This document shows positions 63,910-64,000 of a DNA stretch of 64,000 bases, one piece after another (the stretch's first letter is position 1; every line of letters starts with the position of its first letter). Origin of the DNA: Prosopocoilus inquinatus (lineage: Eukaryota > Arthropoda > Insecta > Coleoptera > Lucanidae); assembly GCA_036172665.1 (NCBI GenBank), contig CM069873.1, positions 45,292,001 to 45,356,000 of the forward strand. Direction: 5' to 3'. The notes under the pieces are model-generated. The model was not told the DNA's origin. It ran no database searches and saw only the letters and a program-made list of their open reading frames with translations. The position numbers were made by a program, and so were the translations under genes.

Positions 63910-64000
63910 CATGTTATTTGACGTTTCGATGGACTCCAGTAACTGATGTAAGATACGAAGTTCTCGGACGCAGCTGAAGCTAGAAATAGTTTTAAACGAA
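63910..64000 (+). repeat. Partial last monomer m430 with CT deletion
   Basis: Ninety-one bases of a unit cut by the window end. It has CCAGTAACTGATGTAAG at 63,936, the fourth instance of the CT deletion, but with GAC rather than GGC at positions 11-13, so it is a different haplotype from m382 and m400. The array evidently continues downstream. Confidence 0.9.

Larger units (their letters stand above)
1..64000 (+). repeat. 149-bp satellite DNA array, about 430 head-to-tail monomers
   Basis: Every line of the window is a copy of the same 149-bp unit. Landmarks in order within the unit are CATGTTATTTGAC (positions 1-13), a GATGGACTCCAGTAAC-like stretch (19-34), GAGATAC (43-49), CGGACGCAGC (58-67), GGAAATAGTTTTAAAC (75-90), AACAACACGCATTAGCG (93-109), CCTGTGATGTATC (115-127) and AATCGATCCTTAC (129-141). 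Starts checked at many points give 429 complete units plus a partial one. Net length changes are only small deletions totalling 12 bp before the last unit. No unit is inverted and nothing is inserted. Any reading frame stops within one unit or shortly after, so there is no coding content. Head-to-tail arrays of this size are known as eukaryotic satellite DNA at centromeres or other heterochromatin; the chromosomal position here is inference. The family is not one I recognise. Confidence 0.98.
59890..64000 (+). repeat. Terminal mosaic of domain 3 (m403-m430)
   Basis: Twenty-eight units, mixing domain 2 types (TTAGCTACTATG tails, GGAGATAG, CATCTTATTT, CCAATAACTC) with domain 3 types (GATGAATGTAATCG, GGGCTCC with CTGAAGTG). 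Private variants are denser, such as CATTTTATTT (61,676), AGTTTACGG near 61,729, GCAGAGGCTGG (61,740), CATGATATTT (62,122) and ATGAGAGATAC near 62,459. Two near-identical GGGCTCC units sit side by side at 63,016 and 63,165. The AAGCGGG unit at 63,314 matches those at 53,338 and 54,977. No clean HOR period is visible by eye. Confidence 0.7.

Noticed and set aside
1..64000. CRISPR array
   Set aside because: The repeat is 149 bp and directly contiguous; there are no unique spacers, no short conserved repeat and no cas genes.
1..64000. rRNA spacer, telomeric or retroelement-derived repeat
   Set aside because: No telomere-type short motif, no rRNA segment, no long terminal repeat with TG...CA ends and no polymerase or integrase coding remnant was found in either strand.
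1..64000. Inverted segments or insertions of foreign DNA in the array
   Set aside because: The opening CATGTTATTT-like motif appears in forward orientation at every expected step, with only 1-2 bp deviations.

Overview
The whole window is one uninterrupted head-to-tail tandem array of a 149-bp satellite DNA monomer, all units in the same orientation. I see no protein-coding gene, RNA gene, transposon, CRISPR array or unique sequence. Counting each unit from the C of its opening CATGTTATTT, the window holds 429 complete monomers and a 91-bp partial one (m1 to m430). Unit m_n starts at 1+149(n-1), less a cumulative 2 bp from m218, 4 from m253, 5 from m326, 7 from m383, 9 from m401, 11 from m404 and 12 from m417. 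These offsets come from seven 1-2 bp deletions; an eighth lies in the last partial unit. The array runs off both ends. This is eukaryotic heterochromatin (centromeric, pericentromeric or subtelomeric). I do not recognise the satellite family and cannot name the species. A representative monomer is about 40% GC with 7 CpG where about 5.8 are expected, so CpG is not depleted. That fits an invertebrate-like, lightly methylated genome or a young array better than a heavily methylated one.

The interest lies in the higher-order structure. Monomers fall into a few dozen recognisable types (neighbouring units m1 and m2 differ at 7 of 149 sites) and recur in fixed orders, giving nested higher-order repeats (HORs).

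Domain 1 (about 1-39.6 kb) derives from a 24-monomer order, seen complete at 1,938-5,513, rearranged by deletion and duplication: a 10-monomer tandem duplication (6,855-9,834); a 31-monomer unit in one shortened and two complete copies (9,835-14,006; 19,520-24,138; 24,139-28,757); a 30-monomer block repeated 14,751 bp apart (14,007 and 28,758); and a 33-monomer block repeated at 5,213 bp pitch (29,652-34,566 and 34,865-39,630) whose copies share a private 2-bp deletion.

Domain 2 (about 39.6-49.0 kb) uses other monomer types and 22-monomer HORs. Domain 3 (about 49.0-64.0 kb) uses related types in short cassettes with 6-, 11-, 18- and 45-monomer spacings and most of the length mutations. Two monomers at 34,567-34,864 look like the domain 2 edge stranded between the two 33-monomer blocks, which records how the boundary was built.

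Within the monomer, two sub-features are worth testing: a degenerate CENP-B-box-like motif at unit positions 15-31 (best copies at 50,819 and 57,522) and a dyad at unit positions 93-114. Type assignments and block limits were made by eye from diagnostic bases; sequence identities were not computed.
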